Assembly (NCBI GenBank): GCA_036785705.1
Contig: JAWUZG010000056.1
Coordinates: forward strand, 559,001-623,000
From: Acanthornis magna
Taxonomy: Eukaryota; Chordata; Aves; Passeriformes; Acanthizidae
Direction of reading: 5' to 3'
DNA length: 64,000 nt
Shown here piece after piece: positions 1 to 12,700 of this stretch. The position numbers and the translations under genes are program-made. Positions within the stretch are counted from its first letter, which is position 1. Every line of letters begins with the position of its first letter. The notes beneath the pieces were generated by a model. That model did not search any database. It worked only from the letters and a program-made list of their open reading frames with translations, and was not told the origin of the DNA.

Positions 1-439
1 AGTGCCAGAAAGTGTGGCAGGCACGTCCAGCATCAGGGTGCCTTAGCAGGAGTAACCCCGGCCATTCCCTTCACTTGTCTCCATGGGGGTTTAGTTTAAA
101 CTGTTTCAGAAGGATGGATGGACAGTCTGAAAGAGAGACTATTGTGGAGCTTATTTAAGATAGGCTGATCGGAGAAACTGTCCCTGAGGCCACGCCAGAG
201 AGAGAAAGACGGATGCAGGGCCCTGGGGCTGCATCCAGCCCAGGGAGCATGAGGTCACAGGCAGGAGATTTGATCCATTCCCGCTGCCTCTTCCGTGCTG
301 GGGGAGCACGGGGAGCATTGCAGCAGCTGCTGCTGGGAACATCCCCTTCCCTCCCCTCTTGCTAACGAACGTAGGTGAAACTTGCTGTGCCATGACTTTA
401 ATCAGCAAAGAAAACTGCAAAGCCTTTTTTTTTTCTCCC

Positions 440-620
440 TTTCCCCACCTGCTGAATTCAGCACCGAATGCGAATTAGGCAGCGTTTGGGCTTGGCTGCG
501 CGCCCGCTTCCCGTGCTAATGCAGGGAGCCAGAGTCTCCCGCACCCCGAGCTTCCCAGGCTAATCCGAGGCGCGCCTGGATCAGCCCCTGGCATTTCACA
601 CTGTGCGCGTAACCCCTGGA
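440..620. promoter_or_regulatory. candidate conserved non-coding element
   Basis: The block joins AT-rich homeodomain-like words (GCTAATGC, GCTAATCC, GAATTAGG) to retained CpGs (CGCGCCC, GGCGCGCC, GTGCGCGTAA). The surrounding sequence is CpG-poor. Retained CpG together with TAAT cores is typical of vertebrate enhancers under constraint, but conservation is inferred from composition only. No splice signals or reading frame support an exon. Confidence 0.3.
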
Positions 621-2554
621 GCTTAAAGGCTGCTCACTGCTGGCTCAGCCTGTGCGGCTCCTCTGAGCATCCGCTGCCAGGCTCAGCCCGTGCTGGGGAG
701 GGGGACTGGCCCTTGGCACCCATGGGTGGCTGGGCAGGGTGGCTCCAGCCAGGACAGGCCTCACCAGCCTTGGGAGCCAAGCCTGCAGCTCTGGGGAGCG
801 TGTGGTTGTGTTATCCCACAGCCAGTGTGCTCAGCAGCAATGGGCTGCCTGCCCCAGGAAGGGATGCAGGAGTCAGTATCCTGGAGCTCTGCATGTGTGT
901 GGGGTACTGGAGCTGCACCCCCGGGCTCACACCTGTGGGTCTGTGAGTGTGGCAGGAGTAATTTGTGGCTCCATTAGCACTGGGAGTCTGCATAGCAGCC
1001 CTGCAGTGTGTCCATTTGATAAGAAGCAAGTTCCACTGAATAATGAGCAGTAATTGGATTTCAGGGTTAACCAGCTTGCAGCAAAAATAGAAAAGAACAG
1101 AAAGCCATTGGATATTTCTGTTCTGGCTCATCAGACACTGGAAGTTTATCTCTGCTGAGAATAGCACAGGAGAGGTAAAGTTATTAGTGACCATCAGAGC
1201 ATGGTGATACCATCTCCCTCTTGTGTTTAGTGGGATGAGTCTGTGCGTCCTCTGTGAGTTTCATTTAAGGCTATGGAAGTTTATAACCCCCTGCGGGGGA
1301 GCTCCACACGTGCACCAGCATGGTGCAGCTGAGAGGGGAGAAACCAGCTCTCCTGACTGTGCAGGAGCACCTGGCCTCTCTGCCAGCCTGAGGCAGAAGG
1401 CAATGTCTCCTGCCAGTGTCACCTCATCCAGGTGACAATGTGGTGGGGGGAAGGCCAGCAGATGTGCAGCACCACCGTGCCTGCGCCTGTGGTTGTCTGC
1501 TTCGAGGTGGCACCAGTGTAGGCAGGACGGGCACTGGTGGCTGTGCCAAGCACTGAGGGATGCGCACAGCCATGGTGGCCCATCTTCCAGCGAGATGAAT
1601 TCATGCTGGGAATTGTGCAGGGAAGGGCTGTTAGCATGGGGGGAATGGAGAGCCTGTTTTGTAGGATGAAGCTGAAAGCACTTGGCTTGTTTAGTCCAGC
1701 AAAGAAAGGCAAAACAGGAATATGATTACTCTCCATAAATATATCAAGCAAGTAAACACCAGGTACAGAAAGGAACCGTTTAAGTTAAAAGACTGTGTTG
1801 GCACAAGAACAAATAGGCTTAAACTGGCTAACGTAAGCTGGAAAATTAGGAGACAGTTTTTAACCATGGGAAGCAGAGGAGGAAAAATACCTCATTGCTT
1901 TTCCAAATGGAGCTGGACCAGCACGTGAAGGGAACAGAAAGCCAGCTGCCTGCAACTGCAGGGGTCTGGGGTAGGAGCCAGCAGGGTCCTGCCATGCCAG
2001 GCTCCTTCCAGGATGGCTGGGTACACAGTGCACAGCTGGCAACTTCAGAGGTTCTGCTTTCCCAAGGCAGGGAGCACTGTTCCTGCAAGCAGGGCCTGCT
2101 GACAGCAGCATCCCTCTGTTCATGGACTGGCAGGTACCTGGCACTTGGGACAGCCCCCTAAAGTGTTCAGAGTGGAAGGAAACCAGAGGCAAACAGCGGC
2201 ATCTACCAGCTTGGAAGGTGTCACAGGAGAAAAGCTTCACCGATCTGAGCAGGGCAGCTCAGAGCATCTGGATTTGGGCTGGCAACTGGCTCCCATCACT
2301 GCTTGGTCTGGATTTTCAGTGGGAATGGCACACAGCTGGGCCACCAGCTCCAGATTTTACCTCCTGCATGAAATTATTCTCAATTCCCTGTGTATTCTAG
2401 GGCTTGCCTAAAGGATGGGTGAAGAATCTGCTGATGAGGATTCTAATCAGTTTTGAGAGCAGGTAATTTCTCAGCTAGAGATCATCTCCAAACAGGAAAT
2501 CAGATTCAGGAGATAGCTGCTTTATGCAGCACATCATGGTGGACTCGAGCAAAG

Positions 2555-2725
2555 CTTGTGGTAATAAGCAGAGCTAGAATAAGAAGATCATTATTAACAT
2601 TATGCATTAATTACTTTACAATCCTCCTACCAGGTGTGCTTTCCTATCTCACTTATCTATTATCATTAATACTAGGTATTAATGGAACAGGAATAATGCT
2701 AGACCCAGTCCTGGCATCTGGGCAG
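2555..2725. other. AT-rich island of unknown origin
   Basis: A sharply AT-rich stretch of about 150 bases is dense in ATTA/TAAT words (for example around 2587-2612 and 2665-2690) and sits in otherwise GC-balanced DNA. The plus frame is open for much of it, but the resulting peptide is not recognisable. It could be an enhancer core rich in homeodomain sites or the remnant of an old mobile element. Nothing visible decides between them. Confidence 0.35.
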
Positions 2726-2769
2726 GGTTTTTTTTGGTGATGTTTCTCCTTCTTGAAACTGGAGGAAAG

Positions 2770-2880
2770 ATGTTCCCTGCCTTCATCGCGCGTTTAGCGT
2801 CTGGCAGCGTGCCTGAGATCGTAGTAAGACACAAAAGCACCTAAAGCAAGCGGCCACTGGATGGAGCCTTAAAGGTCATA
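2770..2880. promoter_or_regulatory. small CpG-retaining block, possible enhancer
   Basis: CpGs cluster here (TCGCGCGTTTAGCG, GATCGTAG, AGCGGCC) about 750 bases before the main CpG island. There is no exon structure. It may be a conserved element or a distal part of the promoter region. Support is compositional only. Confidence 0.22.
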
Positions 2881-3619
2881 ACAATCCCCGGCTCCGGTAC
2901 AGATGGTGTTCACTGATGAAAAACACCAAGCGAGAAAGCAGTGAGCATCAGGGCTGAGGGATGCTGCAGAGCCCAAACCCACGCCTTGATCCCAGCTCCA
3001 GCACTTGAGCCAGCCGCCAGCACCTCTGCCTGCTCCTGCCCCCGGGTCCTGCCCTCGCTGTGGCGGCTGTAGATTGCTCGGGGCAGGGATGTGCAGCACC
3101 TCGGGATGCTCTAAAACACCTCACCAAACACGTTGCTTCATTCCGGCAAGACAAACAGAGATAAAGTGACTGTGTGAAGAGAATTCCAGTTTTGATTAAA
3201 ACCCACAGACCTGCAAGCCTCAGCTCCCGCTTGAATAAGGATGAGGATAATATTGGCAGGAGAAAATGAAAACATCTGATGGTATCTGAAGCAGAAGTGT
3301 GGCAGGGTTTCAGCTTTGGGAAAGGGGTTCACAGCTTTCTCCTGGACAGGGTCTGGTGTGCCGAGCTCTTGGCGGCTCCACTCCCTGCAGCCCTAGGAAG
3401 GGGGTAAGGCAAACCCAGCCAGCGGGATAAGGATTTTCTGGATGAGTGGGAGAACGCGTTCACTGAAAGGGGCTCTACAGGGGGGACGAGGCGATCAGTG
3501 GGTCCAGCTGTTGGGACTTATCCTAAGGGCACACCCCGGCGGGTGATGGACACCTCCGGGGAGTGCGGTGCACCTTGGAGGGGATGTCAAACAGCGCTCC
3601 CTCTGTGCAGGCGCTCTCC

Positions 3620-4160
3620 CTTTAAAGCAATCCCGGGCTCGAGAGCGGGGAGGAGGCGGGGGCGGGCGGGGGGCGCGGCGCCTCGGTTCGGCGGCGGCTG
3701 CTGCGGGAGGTGGCCGGCGCCGCGGCGGCGAGCGGAGCCCGGCAATAGCCGCCAGCCCCGGGGTATGCGGGTGAGCGGGAGAGGAAGGCGGAGGAAGGCG
3801 GCGAGCGGCGGGGAGCGGGGCGAGGGAGCCCGGCCGAGCCCTCCCGAGCGGCGGAGGATGCGCCGAGCCCCGGGGAGTCGAGCCCAGCTGCAGCGCGGCG
3901 CGTCCCGCCCGGCCGCCGCCCCAGCCCGTGCAGGTAACGGCGGCCGAGGGGATCGGGGGCACTGGGATGGGGTTTTATGGGGGGAGAATGTCCGTGCCCC
4001 CGGAGGCAGGGGGGACATCCGTGGTCCCTGGGGACCTGCGGCTCTGCAGCGCATCGCTCGGCAAGTGCGACTTGGTCCCCTCGCAGCGGGGCTGAGATGA
4101 GGGAAGGGTCCCCCCGCGGAGTGAAGGGCTCCCCCGGCGCGAAGGGCTCCCTGGAGCAGG
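3620..4160 (+). promoter_or_regulatory. CpG island promoter
   Basis: Dense CpGs and GC boxes (GGGCGGGG-type strings around 3655-3680) begin near 3620 and fade after about 4150. This is by far the strongest CpG island in the window. No canonical TATA box lies in it, which fits a dispersed CpG-island promoter; a TTTAAAG word at 3620-3626 is not convincing. The good plus-strand splice donor near its centre (GT at 3934) favours transcription to the right. CpG islands are often bidirectional, so a leftward transcript cannot be excluded. The exact start site cannot be read from sequence. Confidence 0.75.
3640..3933 (+). other. probable first exon (5' leader) of an unidentified plus-strand gene
   Basis: The exon end is supported by a strong donor, GTGCAG followed by GTAACG, at 3934. 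The 5' end given is approximate because the start site is not visible. An ATG at 3765 opens a frame of 56 codons plus one base to the donor, rich in Arg, Gly, Ser and Pro as expected of any GC-rich leader; a second ATG in the same frame lies at 3858. If this exon is spliced directly to the candidate exon at 19153, that frame stops within about eight codons. A non-coding leader, a uORF or a lncRNA first exon therefore fits better than a coding start. The gene cannot be named. Confidence 0.45.
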
Positions 4161-7100
4161 CAGAGACGGGGTCGTCGTGCTCTGGGCCCCCCCAATGCCC
4201 CAGGGGCTGGAGGCCCAGCACGGAGCGACAGCAGATGCTCAGTGCCAACCTCAAAACCGCCCCGATCGAAGCTCGGCTTTGAGGTTGGATGCATTCAGCA
4301 ACCTCAGGCAGCTGGCGCGGGAGATGGGCAGAGTGCGGCGTGGGGTGACAGGTTCCCATTTTGCCACCTCCTCCCCGAAACTGGCCAACTTTGGGCTGAT
4401 GCTGTGGGGCACCTGGCCCCCAGTGCTGCCGATGGGGGCAATGGGAACCAGTGCCTTGCTCAGACTAGAGCCAGAGGAGATGACAAGCGTGCCTGGAACA
4501 TCACAGGTGTGTCCCTAAGGACTGTTGGCTCCATGACGGGTGATACCCCAGGTTTAGCAACAACAGGGCTTCGATTTGATCCCAGGCACTTGCTTTTCAG
4601 CTCTCTGTTCACCAGAGGATCTGTTCAGCTAGAGAAGCTGCCTGCGTCTCTTACATCTTGCTCCCCTGCTAAATTAGGGCAAATTGCCAAGCTGGCCCCC
4701 TGCTCCCCTGCCCATGTCTCCGTTGAGAAACTGAGTCTCATCTCATGTTCCTTGACTTGTACAGGAGCAACCCACCACAGCAGCGACCCGAGGGCCCCAG
4801 GGCTCTCCTTTTATCTGCTGTGCTGCTAACAGAGGAGAGAGAGGTTTAATTATCCTCAAGTGTCAGTTCAAGATAGATCTGCTGGGACACAGCTCTTGGC
4901 AGGTGCAAAATAACAGGACATTTTCATGCATGGGAGGCTGAGCTGGGAACAGTTCAGTGGTTTAATTGGAAGGGTTCATATCAGGGTACAGAAAACGGGA
5001 CGGTGCAGGCTACAGCAGTGATCCCAGTGCTGCAGCTGTGGGAAGGGAAGATGGATGCCGAAGGCTATGAACTTTCTCTGGTGCATTGTTTTATGGGCTT
5101 GGAGCAGAGCTGGTGCCCTGGGCTGGTAACACAATCTCAAGTCCATGCCATCCTCCGAGGGCCTGATGTGTATTCAGCCTCACTTGGTTTCTCAGCTTTT
5201 CAGTCAGTTCCCATGAGAGTCTTTGCACGGCCACTGGGAGATGTGCCCTGTTTTATGGGGAATCTGAGAACTGCGAATGAGTGAATTATTCCAGAACCAC
5301 TGCACTCTGGAGCTGTCTTCTAGGCATGTGAGGTGGGATGGTCTCAGGGCTTATGGAACAGCTTCTCCTTTCTCCTCCTGCCAAAAATCTCTGAGATGGT
5401 TTATAGGAGCTCTGAAGCATTTGAAGAGTTTCAGTTCTCTGAATCCAAGGGGAAAACCCCCTTCCCTCTCCAAACAGTTGTGGCATGGCTGTTTTACTCG
5501 CTGGAGGATGTCTCCACCCTGCCTGGGCTGCTGTGCTGGATGCATGGAGCATCTGTCTCCTCATCTCCTGTCCAAACCATGCCGTGGTTGCCTCCTGAAG
5601 CTGGATTTGGATCAGAAAGCAGAACCTCCTCCAACTGTGCCATTCCACAATGGTTATATTGCTGCCACAAAATGAGACCTCTCTGTGTCCAGACCCTGCA
5701 ATCATCCTGGTCTGGGACACTCCAGCAAGAGGAAGAATGATGTCCTATTTTATTTTATTTTTCATGCAGATATGCTGAGCGCTTCTTTGTGCTCATTCCC
5801 AGGAGACCATGGGACAGATGTTGTAAAGAAACAGTGCCCCCATCTCTTCTGGCTCCTTGGAGGGGATGTGGTACCCTGATTTTCTGGTGAAGTCACTGTG
5901 TTGTGCTATTGTAGTTATGTTCGTTGTTTTGGGGTCCAAGATAATGACTTAGCTGTACTTCATTTCAGTGCTGAGTGTAACAGTCCTCATGCAGCTCCTA
6001 CCAGCATGAAACAGCAGTTGGCATTAGAAGTCTGGGGTTGGTCCCGTCTGTAGCAACCATGTTTTAGCCCCCCTTACTAATTACTGACGTCTTTTTCTGA
6101 CACTGGGAGAAGATATGCAGTAAACACAGTGAGTTTTGTAGTTGTGCTGAGATGGTATTTTCAGGAAGACCTGGTTATTAAATGTAATTTCGGCACCATC
6201 CCCTTCCCACTTGTGCTTGGTGAAGGCTGCCATTTGCTTGTAGCTGTGCTCCAGTCCTGCCAGAGTCACATCCGTCCTTTGCAAGTCTGCATTAGTGAAA
6301 CTTGTAGTTTGTTGTTTGGGTGAAAACCTCGTGGATACTCCTGGTGCTGTGACCTGCATGGTGCTGGTCCTGATGCAGAAGTGTTGAGTATCTGGCTAGG
6401 GGTGTCTTGAGGGAGGACAGCTCTCAGAGGAGGCTTTCTGTCCTTTGTTATAGTTAGCTGTGCCTGAGTCCTGACAAAGGCATTTTGGAGGTGAGATTGA
6501 GGAGCAGAGGCTCCTCCTCACTTCTCCTTGGAAGTCAAGCATCTGGGAGATGGGCTGGACCAAATAAGAGCAGAACCCTCACTCGTTTCAACTGCAACAA
6601 TCTTTTGGTGCCACCTGTGACAAGAACATATTTAGACTTGGCATATATCCTCTGCTTTGACTTTGGGCTTTGGATCAAGGTGTAAGAGCTTTTGATGCTT
6701 ACACACACAATCGGGGGAAAAAAAAATTAAAACCACAATCCTCAAAATGTTTGCAAATCCAAGAGCTTATCCTCACCCTGGGTAGGCAAAACTAACCAAG
6801 GCTAGGATCAGTAAATCTCAGAATCAGCCACTTCCATCATCAAACACAAGGGCTGAGATACAGCTGGCACAGAGCAGCATAACCACACTGAATCCTTGGG
6901 GGGATGCTTGGGATCTGGCACCATGGGTTTTTCCTTTAATACCTTTGCACCGAGCAGGCTGGGAATCAGCAGGGATCCCAGCTATACGTGGATGGAGTTG
7001 GGCTTCATATGGGTGTGATGAAGAAACAAAGGTTGCTTGTGGCACTAAGAGCATCCACTGAATGAACCTCCTGCTGGGGCTCTGCGAGGGACAGTGGCTG

Positions 7101-9634
7101 ATTCAGGACCAAATGGGCTGAGCTAATGCAAGCCCCCACCTTTGTCAAAGGGGTCTGATAACTTCAACCAATAACTGAAATGCTGAGGGGGGAGAACACG
7201 CACACTTTTAGCCCAGGGTGGAGATTTAAGTCATCCGCGCAAAGCTGAGAACATCCCATCTGGAGATCAGCACATCAATGCCAACAACAATAACAGTAAA
7301 GGGGCTGGTTGTACAGCATCCCATCACTTTAGCCTCTCTCCTGCATCCACTTGCCACCAAAGCCCCTCTCCAGCGAGGCCAGTCCCTGCTGCTGGTGATC
7401 AGGGGCCATCCTCTCTCTGTACTTGGTGTGGTGGGGAGGTGGAGTTGTACGGCGAGGGGTGAGGGGATCAGGCTGTCCTGGCACATCAGCGTCAGTGGTG
7501 CACAATAACCTGAGGCAGCCACCAGTGATGCTATGTGGGGTGTGTGTGGCAGCAGTGGGGAGAAGATGGGCTGGCATCTGGCCTTCAGATCTGCCCTTCT
7601 CCCATGCTGAGATCAAACTCAGAGCCAGAAGTAGGGCAGGTGGCATGTCCCTCACTGGCATTTGTGTGAGCCAGGCTGGTGTGTGACAGCAGCGAGCCCA
7701 GATTGCCCCAGGGCAAAGTGCCAGTGGCCCAGGACAGCATATCTCTTGGTAAAGTCAGCAGGGACTCAGAAACCAAGCCCACAGGGAGCACTGCAAGGCT
7801 GAAGGTTTTTTCCCAGCATGTTTGGATCTGGAACATCAGCTAGAGCAGCGGCATCTCCCAAGCACCCCAGTGGTGTCAGAGTCTGGGGTCAGGCCAGTCC
7901 ATCTGGAGTTTCATGGCATTATCTTTTAAATGCCTTTAACTGCAATAGGATGGCCCGACTGATTGGATTGTGCTCTGTAATTAATTAGCTGGGTGCACCG
8001 TATGGGAAGCAGCATCAGTGGGAAGAGAGGGGAGAATCTGCTGGCAAGAGCTGTTAAGCTTCAAATGTCCATTTCTCATTAAACCAGCCTCGTGCAGCGT
8101 TAGTCCCTGGGCACAGGGGGTTAGTTCCAGTGTCCTGGCCCTTTTCCACAAGAGGAAGTGTGGTTTTGCTGCCTGACCATTCTCCTGTACCCTGTGTCCT
8201 GACAGCCCCAACTGACCTGCCTGGCCTCAGGGACCACTAGGAGGGAAGAGTTTGTTTGGGCTGGGATATATTGGGGGGGGTGAGGGCCCTCCTGCCAGGG
8301 TGACAGACCCTGAAAGGAATGTGGATGGCTCCAGGGGTTAGAGGCTGCTGGGCATGGCTGGCAGAAGTCCCACTGCTCTTCCCTCCCACATCAGAGCCCA
8401 TGGGCTTCTCCCAGTTCCCATCCTGCTCCCAAACCTGCCACACCTCTGCTCGGCTTCTTTGTCTACTTTTAGCATCCATTTGTGCCTTTAAACAGACAGC
8501 ATCCCCCTTAGGGTGGGTTTTTTCCTTTGTGTTTACTGTGGGGATTAATCAGGACCTGCAGTGTAAGGAAAACCTGCAACGGCTCCTTGTTTATTGTTTG
8601 ATTTGGGAAATGCTGCTGGGCTGGGCTCATGTTTCAGGTCCGTGCTGTTTTTAAGGGTGCATTTTGGGAGTGTTGCGGGAGGAGGGGTGTCCTTGTCTGC
8701 CTTGGGCATGGGTCTCTCCTGGGCATGGCACCCTTTGGGCCTGGGGTCACTCCCTCCCTCACTGGGTCCTGAATGGGTGGAGGAGAGAGGGCTCTTCTTG
8801 GGGTGCCTCCCCTGCGAGGTGAGACCTGTTTTAAGCTCAGGTGCCCCACCAATCCATCCAACACCCATGGGTCTGTCTGCCCGTCCCAGGTTCTTACAGC
8901 ACCTGTTTGGAATGTGGTGAGCTGGGATGTTTGCTGCTTGCACGCACCTCTCTGCTCTTGTAAAATTTCAGGCTGGCTTGTGATGGGGAAACTGGGCTTT
9001 TCCCACAAGTGCCTGCTCAAAATGGTCCCTTCATGTGTGTTTGGGTGTCTGAGATGGGCTCTTCCCCTCCTCGATGCTGCAAGGAGGTGGGGGTGGGGGA
9101 GGGCAGTGTAAAACTCCAGAGGGTTGTTGTTGCCACCAAGCTGGAGGAGAGTTGTAATGGCCTATGCTCCAATGGCTGATAAATCTTGGAAGAAAAAAAC
9201 AAAGAAAAACCAACAAAAAAAAGTCATGTGCCTGCTCAGCTTAACCCACAAAGGAAAACCACGTCATTTTAAAAAGAAAAGCTGTTAAAAATAGAATTTT
9301 TTAGCAGAGAATGCCACTCAGAGGAGTCAATGAGCTCCATTTCAAGAGCTGGGAAACAAAACGCTCCAGGGGCTGTGAAAGGAAGTCTTTTCCTTTTCCA
9401 GCTCCCTGAGTGTCAGGTGTGGCTCCTCAAGCTTGTTTTCCATCTGGCTGTGCCAGATCCAGCCAGGCTATGGTGGTCGCTGGCTGCTCCCAACCGCTGC
9501 TGCTCGCTGGAAGTGGGGAATTCACCCTCTTGGGAAGGGGAGAAGCTGTGACTCAGACTTGTGCTACATCTTGCCTTGGGTTTCCCACCTGCCAACAGGG
9601 CCGAAGGAGAGGTAGTGAGCCCCATGGAGCATTC
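4161..9634. other. non-coding, presumably first intron
   Basis: About 5.5 kb follow the CpG island with no exon or mobile element I can recognise. Open frames of up to 195 codons near 4242-4829 overlap the edge of the CpG island and have no protein resemblance. Short A-runs occur (6718-6726, 9190-9225). I see nothing else specific in it. Confidence 0.55.
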
Positions 9635-9750
9635 CTGCTTTATTTATTTAATTTTTAATTGGCTAAGGAGCCCTCTCATTTGCTTCGGTTCTGACTAATG
9701 AGACGCGCCTCGCTTTGACAGTGTGTCACAAGCAATAAATTTCTCAGGAG
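9635..9750. promoter_or_regulatory. candidate conserved non-coding element
   Basis: The block opens with an AT-rich segment (TTTATTTAATTTTTAATTGG), continues with GACTAATGAGACGCGCC and ends with GCAATAAATTTC. TAAT cores, an ATTGG (inverted CCAAT) word and retained CpGs in about 110 bases differ from the bland sequence on either side. It is a plausible intronic enhancer of the gene starting near 3.6 kb. Conservation has not been tested. Confidence 0.3.
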
Positions 9751-12700
9751 CTTCTGGGCTGCGTGGATGCCCTCATGCTCCTGCCTGGCTCACCCTCCTC
9801 CACATCACCCTGTGCTGCTGCCCCAGCCTGTCCCTTGAGCATTGTCCCAGCGAAGGAGAGGAAAGTCAGGATGAAAAGGTCTGGGTGTCAAATCAGCCAG
9901 TCTCTTTGGGCTGGCCTCAAGGCTGGGGATTTGGGGGCTTCCTTTATTGTTTGTCTGGGCTGGAAATTGGAAAGTAGAAATTGCCAAGGACCCAGACAAG
10001 CTGTTGTTTAGCAGCCATGATCTCTCTTGTGTTTTCCAAAGATCTCAGCTGTGCCCCGGGGTATGAGCACTGTGCCAGGCTCCAGCTAATCTCACCAGGG
10101 GCTTGGGCTGGCTGGCAGTGAACCAGCATGCCAGTGAAGATCCTATGGAAGACTTTCATTCCCACAAAAAATGCTTTTTTTTTATTGGAAGGTTTTGCAG
10201 GAGCATGTCTCCTTCGGTGAGGAAAGAATTTCCTATTCTCCAGTAGGAAAATCTAGACAGATCCATGATTTTCAAGGCATTTCCCATGGGGCTTTATCAA
10301 AAGGGCCCTGGTTGCTTGAGGGGGTGCAGAGGTTAAATTCTCCTTCTTCGACATCCTGCTGTGGCCATGATGTGGGGTGCAGTCCTACTGGGATTCTTGC
10401 TCTGGAGCATCCCCTTGTGTGCAGCAGGAGCACATAGTATGGGTATTGTGTCATATAGGTGTTATGTGATGCTGATACAGGTGAGGAGAAGGGTCGCGGG
10501 TGAGCTGGGGGCTGCCACCCTGGGGCAGAGATGCTCAGTCATGTCTGACCAGAGCAGAAGGGCTTGGTTGCTGCTTTGTTTGTGGGCGTGGACGCCTTGG
10601 TGCTGTTTGTCACCTCTTGCTGGGTGACACTAACCTTCACTCTCCTGGAGTCGTTAAGGGACTGCTTGAGGTTTCAAATCATTGATGGGAAGCACCAACT
10701 ATTAGCACTTCTTCTCTTTGTATTCGTGATGGATTCTCTTTAGGCATTGCTCTTAGTGGCTCTCCACTGTTAGCTTTTGTTTTCTCCTCAATAGCTTGTC
10801 TAATAAACGCCATTATCTTGGGCACAAATCTACTTCATGTCTCAATTCCACTTGGCGAGAGTTGGTAATAACAGCTGAACAACATCCTTTGAAAAGGGAC
10901 TCTGTCACCAGCAGCCCTGGATGCCACTTCTCCGCTTCCCACACTTGTCCCCAGAGCAGATAAAGACAAGGGAAAGATGCGTGGCCAGAAAGCAAAAGGG
11001 ACATCCGCCTGATAAATTGGATGTCTGAGCAGTGCCGGCAGCAGTCAGTGCAGCAGCTCTGGGGATCAGGGCAGCTCGGGCCCTGCCACCTTGTTCATTA
11101 GAGGAGATGTGCTTATGGCCTGGGATCCTTCCTAATTCCAGCAGATTAGAGGGAAAGGATGGTGGTGAAAAGTGATGGCTTGCAGGAAAGATTAGGAGTA
11201 TTTCTTACAGCTTGAAGGAGCTTATCTGTGGCCAAATCAAGCTGTTGCCCCCCAGTCTGAATCTAGTCCTGAAAAGGCTTTAACTGGTAGGTGCTGGGTG
11301 CTTACTGGGTTTTGGGTCAGCCTGCAGGTCTATGAGTAGAAGTATTAAGGCAGCTCCATGTTTTGGCTGAGGGCAGCACATTCCCAAGGGTGTTTAAGCC
11401 CATGGAGACCTGACCCTGGCGTCACTGCAGTGACTCTTGTTCCTGTCCCTACCGCATGAGCAGACGAAGCGGAGGGTTTTAATTAGAACAAACTCTATTT
11501 ATTTCTGCTGGACCCGGCTGCGCTCAGCTGCTGTATTGTCAGAGCTTCCAGAGGAGGATTTCCCATGCTCAGGAAGAAGGGGACCACTTGTGGGAGCAAG
11601 CTGCCCCACCTCCTCTCAGTTGTCCCATTGCTGGGATGTTTGGCTGCTTCCAATATTTGTCCCCTCCCTGAGTTATAAATACTTTATCCTCTCAGTGCCT
11701 ACTGCATCAATTTTTTTTTTAATGACATTTTCTTTTTCTATTTTTTCCTGACTTGGTTCTTGTATTTCAAAACACGCCTGCCACGCGCGTAGCGCTCAGA
11801 CATGCTCTCGGCTTCCCCCCAAATGTAATTGCTTTAAAACTGCAGATAGTTGGCGAAAGCAATTTTCTCTCCATTACGGAAGACTCCAGCTCCTCTCATC
11901 CTTCATGCAAGTCACTCTCCCCCAGCCCTGCCTTCTCTCTGCCACTGTGCAATGCTCAGCACCCGGGCTTGTGGTACCTCCGCTTTCCCAAATGATGCTC
12001 TGGCTTTCCCAGGCTTGAGTGGTGCATAGTGGGGACCTCTCCATAGGGGCTAAGTGGTTTCTACCACAGCTCCTGCTGAGCAAGGGCCATGCTTCCTGGC
12101 AGCAAAGCCCTTCCCTTGGCCACGCTGGTCTCCCTGGTGGGATGGGTACCTGTGCCAGGCACGCGCTCACCGCGGTTTTGCAGCTCCACCGCGCACACGT
12201 TTAACATGCTCTTTCTGTCCGCAGGACGTGTTGGGCTTTCAAAGGCATTAATGATGGAAAATAAATTGGAATCCGAGAGAAATAATCTTTAGGCATTCTC
12301 TGTAGGCCTTGTCTTGCCTTGCCTTCCTCAGCCATGTTGAAGGCTGTTGCTGGAGGGGAATATAAATGAGGAGCCGCGGGTCTCTCTGATCTGATGTGAT
12401 GCCTTGTGCTCAGTGGATCTCGTTGCAGGGAGCCTGTCCGCTCACTGGTGCTGATAAACCCAAGGAGGGCTGGAGAGGGTGGAAGTCATGAGGTGTTGGT
12501 GGACCTTCCTGGAGGGCTTGGGGTTCTGAGTTAAAGGAGGTTGAGGCCCACCAGGTCGTCCGAGGATCTGTGCCCTGCTTGAGGGGTTTTAGTGTCACTC
12601 TAGCATGAGGCAGGAGCTGTCCTTGGTTCTGCACCAACGTGTCCCTGGGAGCCAGGCCCTTGTGTCAACTGCTCACCCTGCAGATGGAGTTAGGTCACAG

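Larger units (their letters stand above)
1..3600. other. non-coding DNA upstream of the CpG island
   Basis: No exon with convincing splice sites or recognisable protein is visible here. The open frames are short, overlap on both strands and resemble nothing known. Three sub-blocks look unlike the background and are listed separately (440-620, 2555-2725, 2770-2880). The rest is ordinary mixed-composition sequence, presumably intergenic, or the upstream flank of the promoter near 3.6 kb. Confidence 0.6.

Noticed and set aside
3587..4359. Minus-strand frames of 235 and 245 codons across the CpG island
   Set aside because: GC-rich islands have few stop codons on either strand. The peptides are Pro/Arg/Ala-rich low-complexity and frames are open on both strands.
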